DNA from: Afipia sp.
GTDB taxonomy: Bacteria > Pseudomonadota > Alphaproteobacteria > Rhizobiales > Xanthobacteraceae
Length of the DNA stretch: 64,000 bases
Reading direction: 5' to 3'
Assembly: GCA_024508675.1 (NCBI GenBank)
Contig: JANINQ010000006.1
Span: 1-64,000 of the forward strand
Every line of letters starts with the position of its first letter. The stretch's first letter is position 1. This document shows positions 32,863-42,137 of the stretch, in pieces. The notes under the pieces were generated by a model, which saw only the letters and a list, made by a program, of their open reading frames with translations, had not been told where the DNA came from and ran no database searches. A program made the position numbers and the translations under genes.

Positions 32863-32937
32863 GGCTGGGGCGGGAGGGATCGAACCTCCGAATGGGGGAA
32901 TCAAAATCCCCTGCCTTACCGCTTGGCTACGCCCCAA
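32863..32937 (-). tRNA. tRNA-Gln (anticodon TTG), CCA encoded
   Basis: On the minus strand the gene runs from TGGGGCG (32937) to GCCCCAG-CCA (32863), 75 bases with the encoded CCA. The acceptor stem pairs TGGGGCG with the complementary 3' strand, the D arm contains AGCCAAGCGGTAAGGC, the anticodon stem-loop is GGGGA-TTTTGAT-TCCCC with TTG, and the T arm has GGAGG-TTCGATC-CCTCC. The fold is complete. Its 3' region is duplicated at 24735-24960. Confidence 0.96.
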
Positions 32938-33334
32938 CAGCGCAACGGGCGATGCATGATGAAACAGCCGCGACGGCCCGGTGCTGTTCCCTGTCGGCGC
33001 GGCGCGATGCCGTCCTGAGTCGCCTGATCGGCAGGTCTTAGAGCATTTGCAGCAACGGGGAAACCCGCTTTTCCACCCGCCAATGGCGCGCCGCCTGCTC
33101 CCCGGCAACCCCGTGGCATGCCTGCTGCGACACCTTCTGCCCTGCGGCGGGAGTTGAGGACAGCGGATTTTCGTGGGAAGACAGGATCGGTCAGGCAGCC
33201 TTCGACAAGAGCCACCGGCCAGAGGAAAACTGAATACCGGCCAATAACTTGCGTGTGCCGCCGCCCCGCCAACAGGCCGTTGGATCGCCGCGCGGCCCGC
33301 CTGACGTATCTGCTCGAACAGCGAGACCCTGACC
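32938..33334. other. Intergenic region between tRNA-Gln and the acyl-CoA dehydrogenase
   Basis: About 400 bases with no supported gene. It must hold the tRNA-Gln promoter (minus strand) and the promoter of the acyl-CoA dehydrogenase (plus strand), but neither is obvious. A long minus-strand open frame here runs through the tRNA gene and is not real. Confidence 0.5.
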
Positions 33335-35119
33335 ATGACCTACCGCGCCCCGATCAACGACATGCTCCTCTCCCTCAATCATGGCGCCGGCCTTTTGGCC
33401 GCCGTGGAGGCAGGACATTATAATGGCTACGATCCGGAGTTCTCCGCTTCGGTGATCGAGGAAGCCGGCAAGTTCGCCACCGATGTGCTCGAGCCGCTGA
33501 ACCAGCCCGGCGACCGCGCCGGCATCAAGCTCACCGACAACGGCGTCGTCACCGCGCCGGGCTGGCCCGATGCCTACAAGCGCTGGTGCGAAGGCGGCTG
33601 GAATGCGGTGTCCGGCTCGGAAGATTTCGGCGGACAGGGCCTGCCGCTGGCGGTGCACTCCGCTGTGAATGAAATCTGGAGCGCATCGAACCTCGCCTTC
33701 GGTCTTTGTCCGCTGCTGACGCTGAGCGCGATCGACGCGCTCGACGCCCATGGCAGCGAAGAGCTGAAGAACATCTATCTTGAAAAGCTGATCTCCGGCG
33801 AATGGCCCGGCACCATGCAGCTCACCGAGCCGCAGGCCGGCACCGACGTCGGTGCGCTGCGCACCCGCGCGGAGAAGCAGCCCGACGGCAGCTATCGCCT
33901 GTTTGGCACGAAAATCTTCATCACCTACGGCGACCACGACATGAGCGACAACATCGTTCATTTCATTCTGGCCCGCCTGCCCGGCTCGCCTCCCGGCTCA
34001 AAGGGCATCACGCTGTTTCTCGCGCCGAAATATCTCGTCAATGCCGATGGCTCGCTCGGCGCACGCAACGACATTTACGCCAGCGGCATCGAGCACAAGC
34101 TCGGCATCCATGCCTCGCCGACCTGCACCATGACCATGGGCGACAAGGGCGGCACCATCGCCTGGCTGGTCGGCAAGGAGAACGGTGGCATGGCCGCGAT
34201 GTTCACCATGATGAATCAGGCGCGCCTCGGCGTCGGCCTGCAGGGTGTCGGCCTCGCGGATCGCGCCTACCAGCGCGCACTGGCCTACGCGCAGGAGCGC
34301 AAGCAGGGCAAGGCACTCGGCAGCCAGAACACCGGCTCCGATCCGATCATCATGTATCCGGACGTGAAGCGTAACCTGATGCTGATGCGCGGCATGACCG
34401 CGGCGGCACGCACCATCTGCTATGCCACCGCTGTTGCCATCGACGTGTCGCACCGTGCCACCGATCCAAAGGTGCGCGAGAAGGCGGCGGCGCGCGGCGC
34501 ACTGCTGACGCCGATGGCGAAGGCCTTCTCCACCGACATCGGCAACGAAGTCGCGGGCATCGGCGTGCAGGTGCACGGCGGCATGGGTTTCATGGAAGAA
34601 ACCGGCGCGGCGCAGTACGTCCGCGACGCGCGCATTCTCACCATCTATGAAGGCACCAACGGCGTGCAGGCCAACGACCTTCTGATGCGCAAGCTGCAGA
34701 TGTCCGGCGGCGAAGCGGTGTGGGACCTGCTGGCTGAACTGAAAGAGATCGTCTCCAAGGTCGAAGCTTCGAACGATCCGGCCTTCGGCACCACCGGCGC
34801 GAAGCTGCGCGATGCGGTCGACTCGGTCGAGCGCAGCAGCAAGTGGCTCTTGGAAAAGATCGCAACCTCGCCCGCCGAAGCTCTGGCCGGTGCGACGCCG
34901 TACCTGCGGCTGTTCTCGACCACGCTCGGCGGCTGCTCCCTGGCGAAGGAAGCACTTGCCGCACGCACCGACGAGACACATCAGAACGATGTGCAGCGTT
35001 ATGTCACGCTGGCGCGCTTCTTCGCGGAGAACGTCACAGTGCAGTCCGGCGCGTTCGAACGCACCATCATGGACGCCGCCACGGCGACCACCGGCGCAGA
35101 TACGGTGCTGACAGCCTGA
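33335..35119 (+). CDS. Acyl-CoA dehydrogenase (about 600-residue, DmdC/FadE-like class)
   Basis: A 594-residue FAD enzyme of the long acyl-CoA dehydrogenase class with an N-terminal extension and a C-terminal extra domain. Visible are M-Q-L-T-E-P-Q-A-G-T-D-V-G (FAD/substrate motif), F-I-T-Y-G-D-H-D, G-I-G-V-Q-V-H-G-G-M-G-F and the I-Y-E-G-T-N-G-V-Q segment carrying the catalytic Glu. It introduces the alpha-beta double bond in an acyl-CoA and passes electrons to ETF. Relatives include DmdC and FadE5-like enzymes; chain specificity is not evident. A terminator hairpin follows the stop. Confidence 0.92.
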   Translation: MTYRAPINDMLLSLNHGAGLLAAVEAGHYNGYDPEFSASVIEEAGKFATDVLEPLNQPGDRAGIKLTDNGVVTAPGWPDAYKRWCEGGWNAVSGSEDFGGQGLPLAVHSAVNEIWSASNLAFGLCPLLTLSAIDALDAHGSEELKNIYLEKLISGEWPGTMQLTEPQAGTDVGALRTRAEKQPDGSYRLFGTKIFITYGDHDMSDNIVHFILARLPGSPPGSKGITLFLAPKYLVNADGSLGARNDIYASGIEHKLGIHASPTCTMTMGDKGGTIAWLVGKENGGMAAMFTMMNQARLGVGLQGVGLADRAYQRALAYAQERKQGKALGSQNTGSDPIIMYPDVKRNLMLMRGMTAAARTICYATAVAIDVSHRATDPKVREKAAARGALLTPMAKAFSTDIGNEVAGIGVQVHGGMGFMEETGAAQYVRDARILTIYEGTNGVQANDLLMRKLQMSGGEAVWDLLAELKEIVSKVEASNDPAFGTTGAKLRDAVDSVERSSKWLLEKIATSPAEALAGATPYLRLFSTTLGGCSLAKEALAARTDETHQNDVQRYVTLARFFAENVTVQSGAFERTIMDAATATTGADTVLTA

Positions 35120-35139
35120 TTCATCCGAACGGCAGGAAA

Positions 35140-35175
35140 AAGCCCGGTCGCCTCGTGTAACAGGCGATCGGGCTT
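35140..35175. terminator. Bidirectional terminator hairpin
   Basis: AAGCCCGgTCGCCT-cgtgtaac-AGGCGAtCGGGCTT: a long stem with one mismatch, A-run before and T-containing sequence after. It sits between the convergent acyl-CoA dehydrogenase and small secreted protein genes and can end both transcripts. Confidence 0.75.
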
Positions 35176-35190
35176 CTCATGTTCTGAGGT

Positions 35191-35439
35191 TCAGCGCGTA
35201 CCGCTCTTCGGGCCGCCGCGATACATGACCGGATTTGCCGAGATGACCGGCGCAGAATAATTCGCGCTGGCCTGCGCATCGAATACAGACCCATTCGCAC
35301 GCACGCTCGATGCATGAATCTCGTTCGGCCAGGACTGCCGATCAGTAATCGTGGCACCGGCGAAAGCCGCGCCCGAAACGGTGAACACCGACGCGGCAAC
35401 AAACGCCGCGGTTGCGAACTTGCGGACCGAAATTCTCAT
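35191..35439 (-). CDS. Small secreted protein of unknown function
   Basis: An 82-residue protein with a clear signal peptide (M-R-I-S-V-R-K-F-A-T-A-A-F-V-A-A-S-V, cleavage after A-F-A near residue 27). The mature ~55 residues are rich in Ser, Asn and Ala and end R-G-G-P-K-S-G-T-R. No domain is recognised. GGAGAAG lies close upstream of the ATG. Probably a small periplasmic protein of the kind common in Bradyrhizobium relatives. Confidence 0.7.
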   Translation of the reverse strand: MRISVRKFATAAFVAASVFTVSGAAFAGATITDRQSWPNEIHASSVRANGSVFDAQASANYSAPVISANPVMYRGGPKSGTR

Positions 35440-35601
35440 GATCTTCTCCAGTGAGTGTTTCCAGCGAAAGGCACGATGCCCTCCGTCATGCTCACAGGTT
35501 CGGATCGCCGGACGCGAATATTACGCCATCACGCACAGGTGAAGAGCCACGTAACGGCCGCACGTGTCACTGCTCGACAATTCATCAACTCAAGAAACTG
35601 C

Positions 35602-36549
35602 TCAATTGAGCGGCTTCAGTCCCGCTTCGATTTCCCTGCGGCGGGGTTCGAGGAATGGCGGCAGCGCCAGCTTTTCGCCGAGCTTTTCCATCGGCTCGTC
35701 GGTCGCGAAGCCCGGCCCGTCGGTCGCGATCTCGAACAGGATGCCGTTCGGCTCGCGGAAATAGAGACTGCGGAAATAGAAGCGGTCGATCTCGCCGCTG
35801 GAATGAATGCCGAACTCCGACAAGCGCACGGTCCAGGCGTGATACTGTTCTTCGTTCGGCGTGCGCAGCGCGACATGATGCACCCCGCCCGCGCCTTGCC
35901 GCGCCGCAGGCAGATCCTTCTGCTCGAGCACATGCAACTCCGCTGCGGGTCCGCCTCCGCCCATCGAGAACACATCGATGCGATGCTCGCCATCTGGCGA
36001 GGCATAGTCACGCACGCGTTTCATGTTCAGCACGTCCGTCAGCAGGCGCGCGGTGCGCGCAAGCTCCGGCACATTCAGCACGATCGGGCCGAGACCACGG
36101 ATCTGATGCTCCGCCGGCACCGGACTTTTCTCCCATGGATGCGCCTCGCCGCGGCCGCCGTCATCGACCAGCACCAGCCGCTGGCCTTCCGGGTCCTCGA
36201 ACGGCAGCGTGAGGCGGCCATCGACTTCCGTCACCTTGCCGACATGCGCGCCGAGCTGGATCAGCCGCTGCTGCCAGAAGCCCAGCGCCTTCTCGCCATT
36301 CACCCGCAAGCCGGTGCGCGAGACGCTGCGGGTGCCGCGATGTTCCCGCGCCGCGGGCCAATCGAAGAAGGTCAGGTCCGTGCCCGGATTGGCTTTCCCG
36401 TCCGCATAGAACAGGTGGTAGGCGCTCACATCGTCCTGATTGACGGTCTTTTTCACCAGCCGCATACCCAGCACGCCGGTATAGAACGCCAGATTCCCCT
36501 TGGCGTGCGCCGAAATCGCCGTCAGATGATGAATGCCGGTGAGTTGCAT
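35602..36549 (-). CDS. Ring-cleaving dioxygenase-like VOC (glyoxalase-fold) protein
   Basis: A 315-residue protein with two vicinal-oxygen-chelate modules. The first opens [12 protein letters not shown]; the second contains [12 protein letters not shown] and [14 protein letters not shown]. The two His and the final Glu are the Fe(II)/Mn(II) ligands expected for MhqO/LinE-like hydroquinone dioxygenases. The annotated substrates in the family are catechol- or hydroquinone-type, but many members are uncharacterised. It stands alone, divergent from the enoyl-CoA hydratase. Confidence 0.88.
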   Translation of the reverse strand: MQLTGIHHLTAISAHAKGNLAFYTGVLGMRLVKKTVNQDDVSAYHLFYADGKANPGTDLTFFDWPAAREHRGTRSVSRTGLRVNGEKALGFWQQRLIQLGAHVGKVTEVDGRLTLPFEDPEGQRLVLVDDGGRGEAHPWEKSPVPAEHQIRGLGPIVLNVPELARTARLLTDVLNMKRVRDYASPDGEHRIDVFSMGGGGPAAELHVLEQKDLPAARQGAGGVHHVALRTPNEEQYHAWTVRLSEFGIHSSGEIDRFYFRSLYFREPNGILFEIATDGPGFATDEPMEKLGEKLALPPFLEPRRREIEAGLKPLN

Positions 36550-36686
36550 GGCAGCGTCCCTTTATGAAATTGGGCCGTAAATCGGCTGGCCAAGATTGCC
36601 GTTCTGGCCATGATGTAGGATGAAGAAACGGGTGGCGCCAGCCATCTCCCACGCTGCAGCGCCTTCACACTTCCGGGGAAACGACC

Positions 36687-37451
36687 ATGACCGACCATGT
36701 AATCATCACCGACGAGGACAACACGCGCACCATCACCATGCGCCGGCCAGACAAGAAGAATGCGCTGACACAGGGCATGTATACGTCGATGGCGGAGGCG
36801 ATCAAATCCGCGCAGTCCGATCCGGACGTCCGCAGCATCGTGATTTCCGGTGGCTCCGGGGTGTTCACCGCGGGCAACGATCTTGAGGATTTCGCGCGGG
36901 CCAACACCGCCAACAGCGATGATGCGCGCCCGACAGCTGCGGGGCATTTTCTGAAAGCGCTGGCCTATAACGAGAAGCCGCTGATCGGCGCGGTAGATGG
37001 CATTGCGGTGGGCGTCGGCACCACCATGCTGTTTCACTGCGACTACGTGCTCGCGTCAACCACTGCAACATTCTCGACACCGTTCATCCATCTAGGCCTC
37101 GTGCCGGAAGCCGCATCCAGCCTGCTCGCGCCGCGCGTGATGGGGCATCAGCGCGCCTTCTCCATGCTGGTGATGGGCCGCACCGTCACGGCAGACGAGG
37201 CCCGCGAAGCCGGGTTCGTCAATGTCATCGTTGCACCCGGGCACACCGAGGTCGAGGCGCACAAGGTCGCGCGGGAAATCGCCTCCCTGCCGAAGGATGC
37301 CGTGGCGCTGACCCGCAAGCTGCTCAAGCCAGCACGGGAAGACATCCTGCGCCGGATGGACGAGGAATCGCATCATTTCGGCGAACGCCTGAAATCCGAC
37401 GAGGCGCGAAACGCCTTCGCAGCCTTCTTCTCTCGCAAGAAGAAGGCCTGA
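36687..37451 (+). CDS. Enoyl-CoA hydratase/isomerase (crotonase) family protein
   Basis: A 254-residue crotonase-fold protein. R-P-D-K-K-N-A-L-T opens the fold, V-I-S-G-G-S-G-V-F-T-A-G-N-D-L-E-D-F forms the first oxyanion-hole loop, and A-V-D-G-I-A-V-G-V-G-T-T-M-L-F-H-C-D the second. F-T-A-G-N-D instead of F-C-A-G-x-D is common in this group. The active-site Glu pair of classic hydratases is not obvious, so isomerase or other crotonase chemistry is possible. TTCCGGGGAAACGACC precedes the ATG. Confidence 0.88.
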   Translation: MTDHVIITDEDNTRTITMRRPDKKNALTQGMYTSMAEAIKSAQSDPDVRSIVISGGSGVFTAGNDLEDFARANTANSDDARPTAAGHFLKALAYNEKPLIGAVDGIAVGVGTTMLFHCDYVLASTTATFSTPFIHLGLVPEAASSLLAPRVMGHQRAFSMLVMGRTVTADEAREAGFVNVIVAPGHTEVEAHKVAREIASLPKDAVALTRKLLKPAREDILRRMDEESHHFGERLKSDEARNAFAAFFSRKKKA

Positions 37452-37588
37452 GCGCCGTTATCGGCGCTTTCCGGTCTTCACCTAATCTCGAAGTCAAGCC
37501 CAGATGCCCGGGACAAACCCGGGCATCACGCGTTATTATGGGTCACTCGCAAGGAATTGCTTCGGCACCAGAAGAAAGACAACGGTCC

Positions 37589-38518
37589 ATGCCGACACTT
37601 TATTACCACACCGCCGCTGGCCTGAATCATCTGACGGCCCCCGGCCATCCCGAACGGCCGGACCGCCTGCGTGCGATCGAGCAGGGACTGTCGGCGGAGC
37701 CCTTCACCAATCTCGTGCGCGTCGAAGCGCCAGAAGCGGATCTCGATGTGGTCGCGCTGTGTCACAGCAACGAGTATATCGACGAGCTGCGCCACATCTC
37801 GCCGAAGGAAGGCATCGTCTATCTCGACGGCGACACCTCGATGTCGCCGGGCACATGGGAAGCAGCGCTGCGCGCCACCGGCGGCGCCGTTGCTGCCGTC
37901 GATGCAGTGATGAAGAACAAGCGCACCAACGCATTCGTTGGCACCCGCCCGCCGGGGCATCATGCGGAAACGTCGCGCCCGATGGGCTTCTGCTTCTTCG
38001 ACAGCGCCGCCATCGCCGCGCGCTATGCACAGCGCAAGTACGGCATCTCGCGCGCCTGCGTGGTCGATTTCGACGTGCACCACGGCAACGGCAGCCAGGA
38101 AATCTTCTGGGCCGACCCGACCGTGATGTATGCCTCGACCCATCAGATGCCGCTGTTTCCCGGCACCGGCAGTACGCAGGAGCGCGGCGATCAGGATACC
38201 GTGGTCAACGCGCCGCTACGCGCCGGCAACGGCAGCCGCGAATTCCGCGAAGCCTTCGACCTCGCCATCCTGCCGCGCCTCGAAGCCTTCGAACCGGAAC
38301 TGATCGTGATTTCCGCCGGCTTCGATGCGCACTGGCGCGATCCGCTCGGCAGCCTCGAACTGCGTGAAGAGGACTACGCATGGGTCACGCGCAAGCTGAT
38401 GGAAATCGCCGACAAGTCCGCTGAAGGGCGGATCGTCTCCGTGCTCGAGGGCGGCTACGATCTGCAGGGTCTGCGCGACTCCGTCGCCGTGCATGTCGCG
38501 GCGCTGATGAATAACTAG
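37589..38518 (+). CDS. Histone deacetylase-like amidohydrolase (acetylpolyamine/acetoin utilisation type)
   Basis: A 309-residue arginase/deacetylase-fold protein. Zinc and active-site motifs: R-P-P-G-H-H-A (tandem His), V-D-F-D-V-H-H-G-N-G (Asp and His ligands), S-A-G-F-D-A-H (third ligand) and L-E-G-G-Y-D. It would remove acetyl groups from a small amine or a lysine. The ATG at 37589 gives the conserved start L-Y-Y-H-T-A; the frame is open to 37538 but that part is not conserved-looking. The following order HDAC-like, xseB, dxs is typical of Bradyrhizobium relatives. Confidence 0.92.
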   Translation: MPTLYYHTAAGLNHLTAPGHPERPDRLRAIEQGLSAEPFTNLVRVEAPEADLDVVALCHSNEYIDELRHISPKEGIVYLDGDTSMSPGTWEAALRATGGAVAAVDAVMKNKRTNAFVGTRPPGHHAETSRPMGFCFFDSAAIAARYAQRKYGISRACVVDFDVHHGNGSQEIFWADPTVMYASTHQMPLFPGTGSTQERGDQDTVVNAPLRAGNGSREFREAFDLAILPRLEAFEPELIVISAGFDAHWRDPLGSLELREEDYAWVTRKLMEIADKSAEGRIVSVLEGGYDLQGLRDSVAVHVAALMNN

Positions 38519-38528
38519 CGCATTTTTC

Positions 38529-38610
38529 GTCGTTGCGAGGAGCACTTGCGACGAAGCAATCCAGCTTCCTTCCCGTTGCCATGGATTGCTTCGCTTCGCT
38601 CGCAATGACG
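38529..38610. repeat. Palindromic intergenic repeat (CGTC-TTGCGAGGAGC type)
   Basis: The ends CGTCGTTGCGAG and CTCGCAATGACG form an inverted repeat, with inner arms GCGACGAAGCAATCC and GGATTGCTTCGCTTCGC also pairing. A related copy is at 51615-51727. Such elements are spread through genomes of this family and can fold into stable RNA hairpins between genes. Confidence 0.8.
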
Positions 38611-38722
38611 AGAGATCGCTTCCCCCGCCGCTGCAAATCGCGCTACATTGCCGCCACATTGCGCCCGCAAATCGCTCCTAGATTCCGCAGGCTTCCACCG
38701 ATCACGACAACGGAAAATAACC

Positions 38723-38974
38723 ATGGCCGACACCTCTCATGCGGACGTCAAGAAGCTCAGCTTCGAACACGCGATCGAGGAACTGGAGTCGATCGTGAAG
38801 CGCCTTGAGGATGGCAAGGTGCCGCTGGAGGAATCGGTCGCGATCTATGAGCGCGGCGAGAGTCTCAAGCGCCGCTGCGAGGAACTGCTGCGTCAGGCCG
38901 AAGCACGCGTCGACAAGATTACCACCGACGCATCGGGCCAGGCTGCAGGGACCGAACCGCTCGACGTTCAGTAA
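38723..38974 (+). CDS. xseB: Exodeoxyribonuclease VII small subunit
   Basis: An 83-residue protein with the XseB core: L-S-F-E-H-A-I-E-E-L-E-S-I-V-K-R-L-E-D-G-K-V-P-L-E-E-S-V-x-x-Y-E-R-G, then C-x-E-L-L-R-Q-A-E-A-R-V. It forms the exonuclease VII complex with XseA (not in this window) and degrades single-stranded DNA. The ATG at 38723 starts the conserved length; upstream in-frame codons belong to the intergenic region. xseB before dxs is a widely conserved order. Confidence 0.95.
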   Translation: MADTSHADVKKLSFEHAIEELESIVKRLEDGKVPLEESVAIYERGESLKRRCEELLRQAEARVDKITTDASGQAAGTEPLDVQ

Positions 38975-39009
38975 GCTCACCCGGCAACGCAGAATTTCTC
39001 TTCATGTTC

Positions 39010-39131
39010 TCCCCGCGCAGGCGGGGACCCATATCCCCTAGATGCTGTGTCATTTACGGGATCGAGGGGACGCGGCCATCCTGCGAAATCGGTAGCTCTG
39101 GGAGTATGGGTCTCCGCATGCGCGGGGACGA
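39010..39131. repeat. Palindromic intergenic repeat (CCCCGC-GGGGACCCAT type)
   Basis: CCCCGCGCAGGCGGGGACCCAT at the left and ATGGGTCTCCGCATGCGCGGGGACGAT at the right form an imperfect inverted repeat around about 70 bases. It belongs to the same family as the elements at 43399-43518 and 57125-57248. The remaining 39132-39339 holds the dxs upstream region with TTGGCA (39233) and TATAAG (39254) as a weak promoter guess with a short 15-base spacer. Confidence 0.75.
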
Positions 39132-39339
39132 TGCCGCAGAAGTAGCCACGCCAGCGCCAGATCGGCCGCTGTGAACCGGTTTCGACCCTCTAATGCCTGA
39201 AAAGTGAGACTTTTCGCGCCTGCCTAACGGATTGGCATCGTTTTGGAATTGGTATAAGTCACGGGTCCGTTTCGGACCTCTCCGGGCATTTTCTGACTTG
39301 CCGGGCCGGACGCCCCCAAATCATTGCGGATCAATTCAC

Positions 39340-41262
39340 GTGTCAAATTCGAGCAAGACTCCTCTCCTCGACGCTGCGCCTACTCCGGACCTGCTGCGCA
39401 AGCTGAAGCCCGAGCAGCTGCGCCAGTTCGCCGACGAGCTGCGGCTTGAAACCATCGACACCGTGTCGGTGACCGGCGGCCATTTCGGCGCGGGTCTCGG
39501 CGTGGTCGAGCTGACCACCGCGCTTCACTACGTGTTCAACACCCCGAACGACCGCATCATCTGGGACGTCGGCCATCAGGCCTATCCGCACAAGATTCTC
39601 ACCGGACGCCGCGACCGCATCCGCACGCTGCGCACCGGCGGCGGCCTCTCCGGCTTTACCAAGCGCGCCGAGAGCCCCTACGATCCGTTCGGCGCGGCGC
39701 ATTCTTCGACCTCGATTTCCGCCGGCCTCGGCATGGCCGTGGCGCGCGACCTCACTGGCAAGGCGAATAACGTGATCGCCGTGATCGGCGACGGCTCGAT
39801 GTCCGCCGGCATGGCCTATGAAGCCATGAACAATGCCGGCGCGATGCAATCGCGCCTGATCGTCATTCTCAACGACAACGACATGTCGATTGCGCCGCCG
39901 GTCGGCGCGATGTCGGCCTATCTTGCGCGGCTGCTTTCCGGAAAGACTTACGGCTCCGCCCGCGAGGCGCTGAAAAACCTTGCGCACAGGCTGCCGAAAT
40001 TCTTCGAGGACCGGGCATTGCGCGCCGAGGAATATGCGCGCGGCATGGTCACCGGCGGCACGCTGTTCGAAGAGCTCGGCTTCTTCTATGTCGGCCCGAT
40101 CGACGGCCACAACCTCGATCACCTGCTGCCGGTGCTGACCAATGTCCGTGATGCCGGCAACGGCCCGGTGCTGATCCACGTCGTGACGCAGAAGGGCAAG
40201 GGCTATGGCCCGGCTGAAGCCTCCGACGACAAGTATCACGCTGTCGCGAAGTTCGATGTCGAGACCGGCAAACAGGCCAAGGCGAAATCCAACGCGCCGT
40301 CCTATACCGCCGTGTTCGGCCAGAGCCTGATCAAGGAAGCGCAGAAGGACGACAAGATCGTCGCCATCACCGCGGCGATGCCCGGCGGCACCGGCGTCGA
40401 CCTGTTCGAGAAAGTCTTCCCGGAACGCACCTTCGACGTCGGCATCGCGGAGCAGCATGCTGTGACCTTCGCGGCTGGTCTTGCCACCGAAGGTTTCAAG
40501 CCGTTCTGCGCGATCTACTCGACATTCCTGCAGCGCGGCTACGATCAGGTCGTGCATGACGTCGCGATCCAGCGCCTGCCGGTGCGTTTCGCCATTGACC
40601 GCGCCGGTCTTGTCGGCGCCGATGGCCCGACCCATGCCGGCTCGTTCGACAACGCCTATCTCGGCTGCCTCCCCGGCTTCGTCATCATGGCCGCAGCCGA
40701 TGAAGCCGATCTCGTCCACATGGTCGCGACGCAGGTCGCCCTTGACGATGCGCCAAGCGCCCTGCGCTATCCGCGCGGCGAAGGCCGCGGCGTCGAGATG
40801 CCGGAAGTCGGCGTGCCGCTGCCGATTGGCAAGGGCCGCATCATGCGCGAAGGTTCGAAGGTTGCGCTGCTGTCGTTCGGCGCGCGACTCGGCGAATGCC
40901 TCAAGGCCGCCGACGAACTCGAAACGCTGGGCCTGTCGGCCACCGTAGCCGACGCCCGCTTCATGAAGCCGCTCGATCTCGACATGATCCTGAAGCTGGC
41001 GCGCGAGCATGAAGTCCTCATCACCATCGAGGAAGGCTCCATCGGCGGCTTCGGCACCCATGTGCTGCAGACGCTGGCCGATCATGGCGTGCTGGATCGC
41101 GGCTTGCGCGTGCGCAACATGGTGCTGCCCGATACGTTCATTGACCACGACTCGCCGGCGGCGATGTATGCGCAGGCCGGTCTCGACGCCAAGGGCATTG
41201 TCGCCAAGGTGTTCGAGGCGCTGGGCAAGGACGTGAAGACCGAGACGGTAAAACTGGCCTGA
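39340..41262 (+). CDS. dxs: 1-deoxy-D-xylulose-5-phosphate synthase
   Basis: A 640-residue thiamine-diphosphate enzyme making DXP from pyruvate and glyceraldehyde 3-phosphate, the first step of the MEP isoprenoid pathway. The ThDP motif G-D-G-S-M (150-154) ... N-N is present, with catalytic His in V-T-G-G-H-F-G-A and the transketolase-like domain [14 protein letters not shown] use the GTG at 39340, which begins S-N-S-S-K-T-P-L-L and gives the typical length; an open frame continues to 39232 without family support. No strong ribosome binding site is seen before the GTG. Confidence 0.97.
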   Translation: MSNSSKTPLLDAAPTPDLLRKLKPEQLRQFADELRLETIDTVSVTGGHFGAGLGVVELTTALHYVFNTPNDRIIWDVGHQAYPHKILTGRRDRIRTLRTGGGLSGFTKRAESPYDPFGAAHSSTSISAGLGMAVARDLTGKANNVIAVIGDGSMSAGMAYEAMNNAGAMQSRLIVILNDNDMSIAPPVGAMSAYLARLLSGKTYGSAREALKNLAHRLPKFFEDRALRAEEYARGMVTGGTLFEELGFFYVGPIDGHNLDHLLPVLTNVRDAGNGPVLIHVVTQKGKGYGPAEASDDKYHAVAKFDVETGKQAKAKSNAPSYTAVFGQSLIKEAQKDDKIVAITAAMPGGTGVDLFEKVFPERTFDVGIAEQHAVTFAAGLATEGFKPFCAIYSTFLQRGYDQVVHDVAIQRLPVRFAIDRAGLVGADGPTHAGSFDNAYLGCLPGFVIMAAADEADLVHMVATQVALDDAPSALRYPRGEGRGVEMPEVGVPLPIGKGRIMREGSKVALLSFGARLGECLKAADELETLGLSATVADARFMKPLDLDMILKLAREHEVLITIEEGSIGGFGTHVLQTLADHGVLDRGLRVRNMVLPDTFIDHDSPAAMYAQAGLDAKGIVAKVFEALGKDVKTETVKLA

Positions 41263-41272
41263 ACTTCGGTAA

Positions 41273-41380
41273 GCCGTCACCCTGAGGCCCCGTAGCGAAG
41301 CGGAGGCCTCGAAGGGCGACGGCGTTTGATAGCCCGCCATCCTTCGAGGCTCGCAAAAGCTCGCACCTCAGGATGACGGC
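41273..41380. repeat. Palindromic intergenic repeat (GCCGTCA-CCTGAGG type)
   Basis: GCCGTCACCCTGAGG at the left and CCTCAGGATGACGGC at the right are inverted copies; the inside contains GGCCTCGAAGG and CCTTCGAGGCTC, also paired. A short relative, CGTCATCCTGAGGTGCGAGC...GCCTCGAAGGATGACG, lies at 57284-57328. It fills most of the dxs-tlyA gap. Confidence 0.8.
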
Positions 41381-41400
41381 CTTAACGACGAGCGCGATTG

Positions 41401-42132
41401 ATGACCGCACGCAAGCGCGCAGATGTTCTTCTCGTGGAGCGCGGCCTGTTCGAAAGCCGCGCCCGCGCACAGGCGGCCATCGAGGCGGGCAGCGTCGCCG
41501 CGAACGGTAAGCCGGTCACGAAGGCCTCGGAAACGCTTCCCGCCGACGCCGAACTCGTTGCCGAACCTGCGCACCCCTGGGTGTCGCGGGGCGGCGTCAA
41601 GCTCGCCGGTGCGCTGGAGCAATATCCCATCGAGATCGAGGATCATGTCTGCGTCGATGTCGGCGCGTCGACCGGTGGGTTCACCGAAGTGCTTCTCGCC
41701 AATGGCGCCAGCCTTGTCTACGCCATCGATGTCGGACGCGGGCAGTTGCATCCAAGCCTGCATGGCCATCCGAAAATCGTCTCTATGGAAGAGACCGACA
41801 TTCGCTCGCTTGCGGGCAAGCGTCTCGAAATCAGGCCCGATGTGATCGTGATCGATGTCAGCTTCATCTCGCTAAAACTTGTGCTTCCCGCCGTGCTGCC
41901 GATTGCAGCTGCACCGACGCACCTCCTGGCGCTGATCAAGCCGCAGTTCGAGGCCGACCGCAAACATTCAAAGAAAGGCATCATCCGCGACGCCGCCGTG
42001 CACAAGGCCGTTTGCGATGACATCGTCGCATTCGCGGAAGAACTCGGCTGCACCGAGATCAAGGTGTTTCCATCGTCCATCGCGGGCGGTGATGGCAACA
42101 CCGAATTTTTCCTCGGCGCACGGCGCGGCTAA
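41401..42132 (+). CDS. tlyA: TlyA-family rRNA 2'-O-methyltransferase
   Basis: A 243-residue protein with an N-terminal S4 RNA-binding domain ([16 protein letters not shown]-x-A-Q-A) and an FtsJ-like SAM domain ([14 protein letters not shown]). K-D-K-E catalytic residues are plausible, with the D in [10 protein letters not shown]. Family members methylate 16S/23S rRNA ribose; older annotation as hemolysin is historical. It follows dxs as in many proteobacteria. The next gene starts 5 bases after its stop, so they are one operon. Confidence 0.92.
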   Translation: MTARKRADVLLVERGLFESRARAQAAIEAGSVAANGKPVTKASETLPADAELVAEPAHPWVSRGGVKLAGALEQYPIEIEDHVCVDVGASTGGFTEVLLANGASLVYAIDVGRGQLHPSLHGHPKIVSMEETDIRSLAGKRLEIRPDVIVIDVSFISLKLVLPAVLPIAAAPTHLLALIKPQFEADRKHSKKGIIRDAAVHKAVCDDIVAFAEELGCTEIKVFPSSIAGGDGNTEFFLGARRG

Positions 42133-42137
42133 ATTCC

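Larger units (their letters stand above)
32690..32937 (-). repeat. Imperfect direct repeat including tRNA-Gln, intact copy
   Basis: Counterpart of 24735-24960 (see that entry for shared blocks). It contains the tRNA-Gln gene, its terminator hairpin and about 110 bases further downstream of the tRNA. The downstream part also holds a GGTTCGAATCC T-loop-like string within GGAGAC...GTCTCC, which may be the relic of another tRNA. Confidence 0.6.

Noticed and set aside
32785-33336. A 183-codon minus-strand frame across tRNA-Gln
   Set aside because: It runs through the complete tRNA gene and its terminator, and the translation is Arg/Ser/Pro-rich without motifs.
39343-41340. A 665-codon open frame antisense to dxs
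   Set aside because: It mirrors the dxs reading frame in GC-rich DNA, has Arg/Gly/His-rich composition and no family features. It is a codon-bias shadow.
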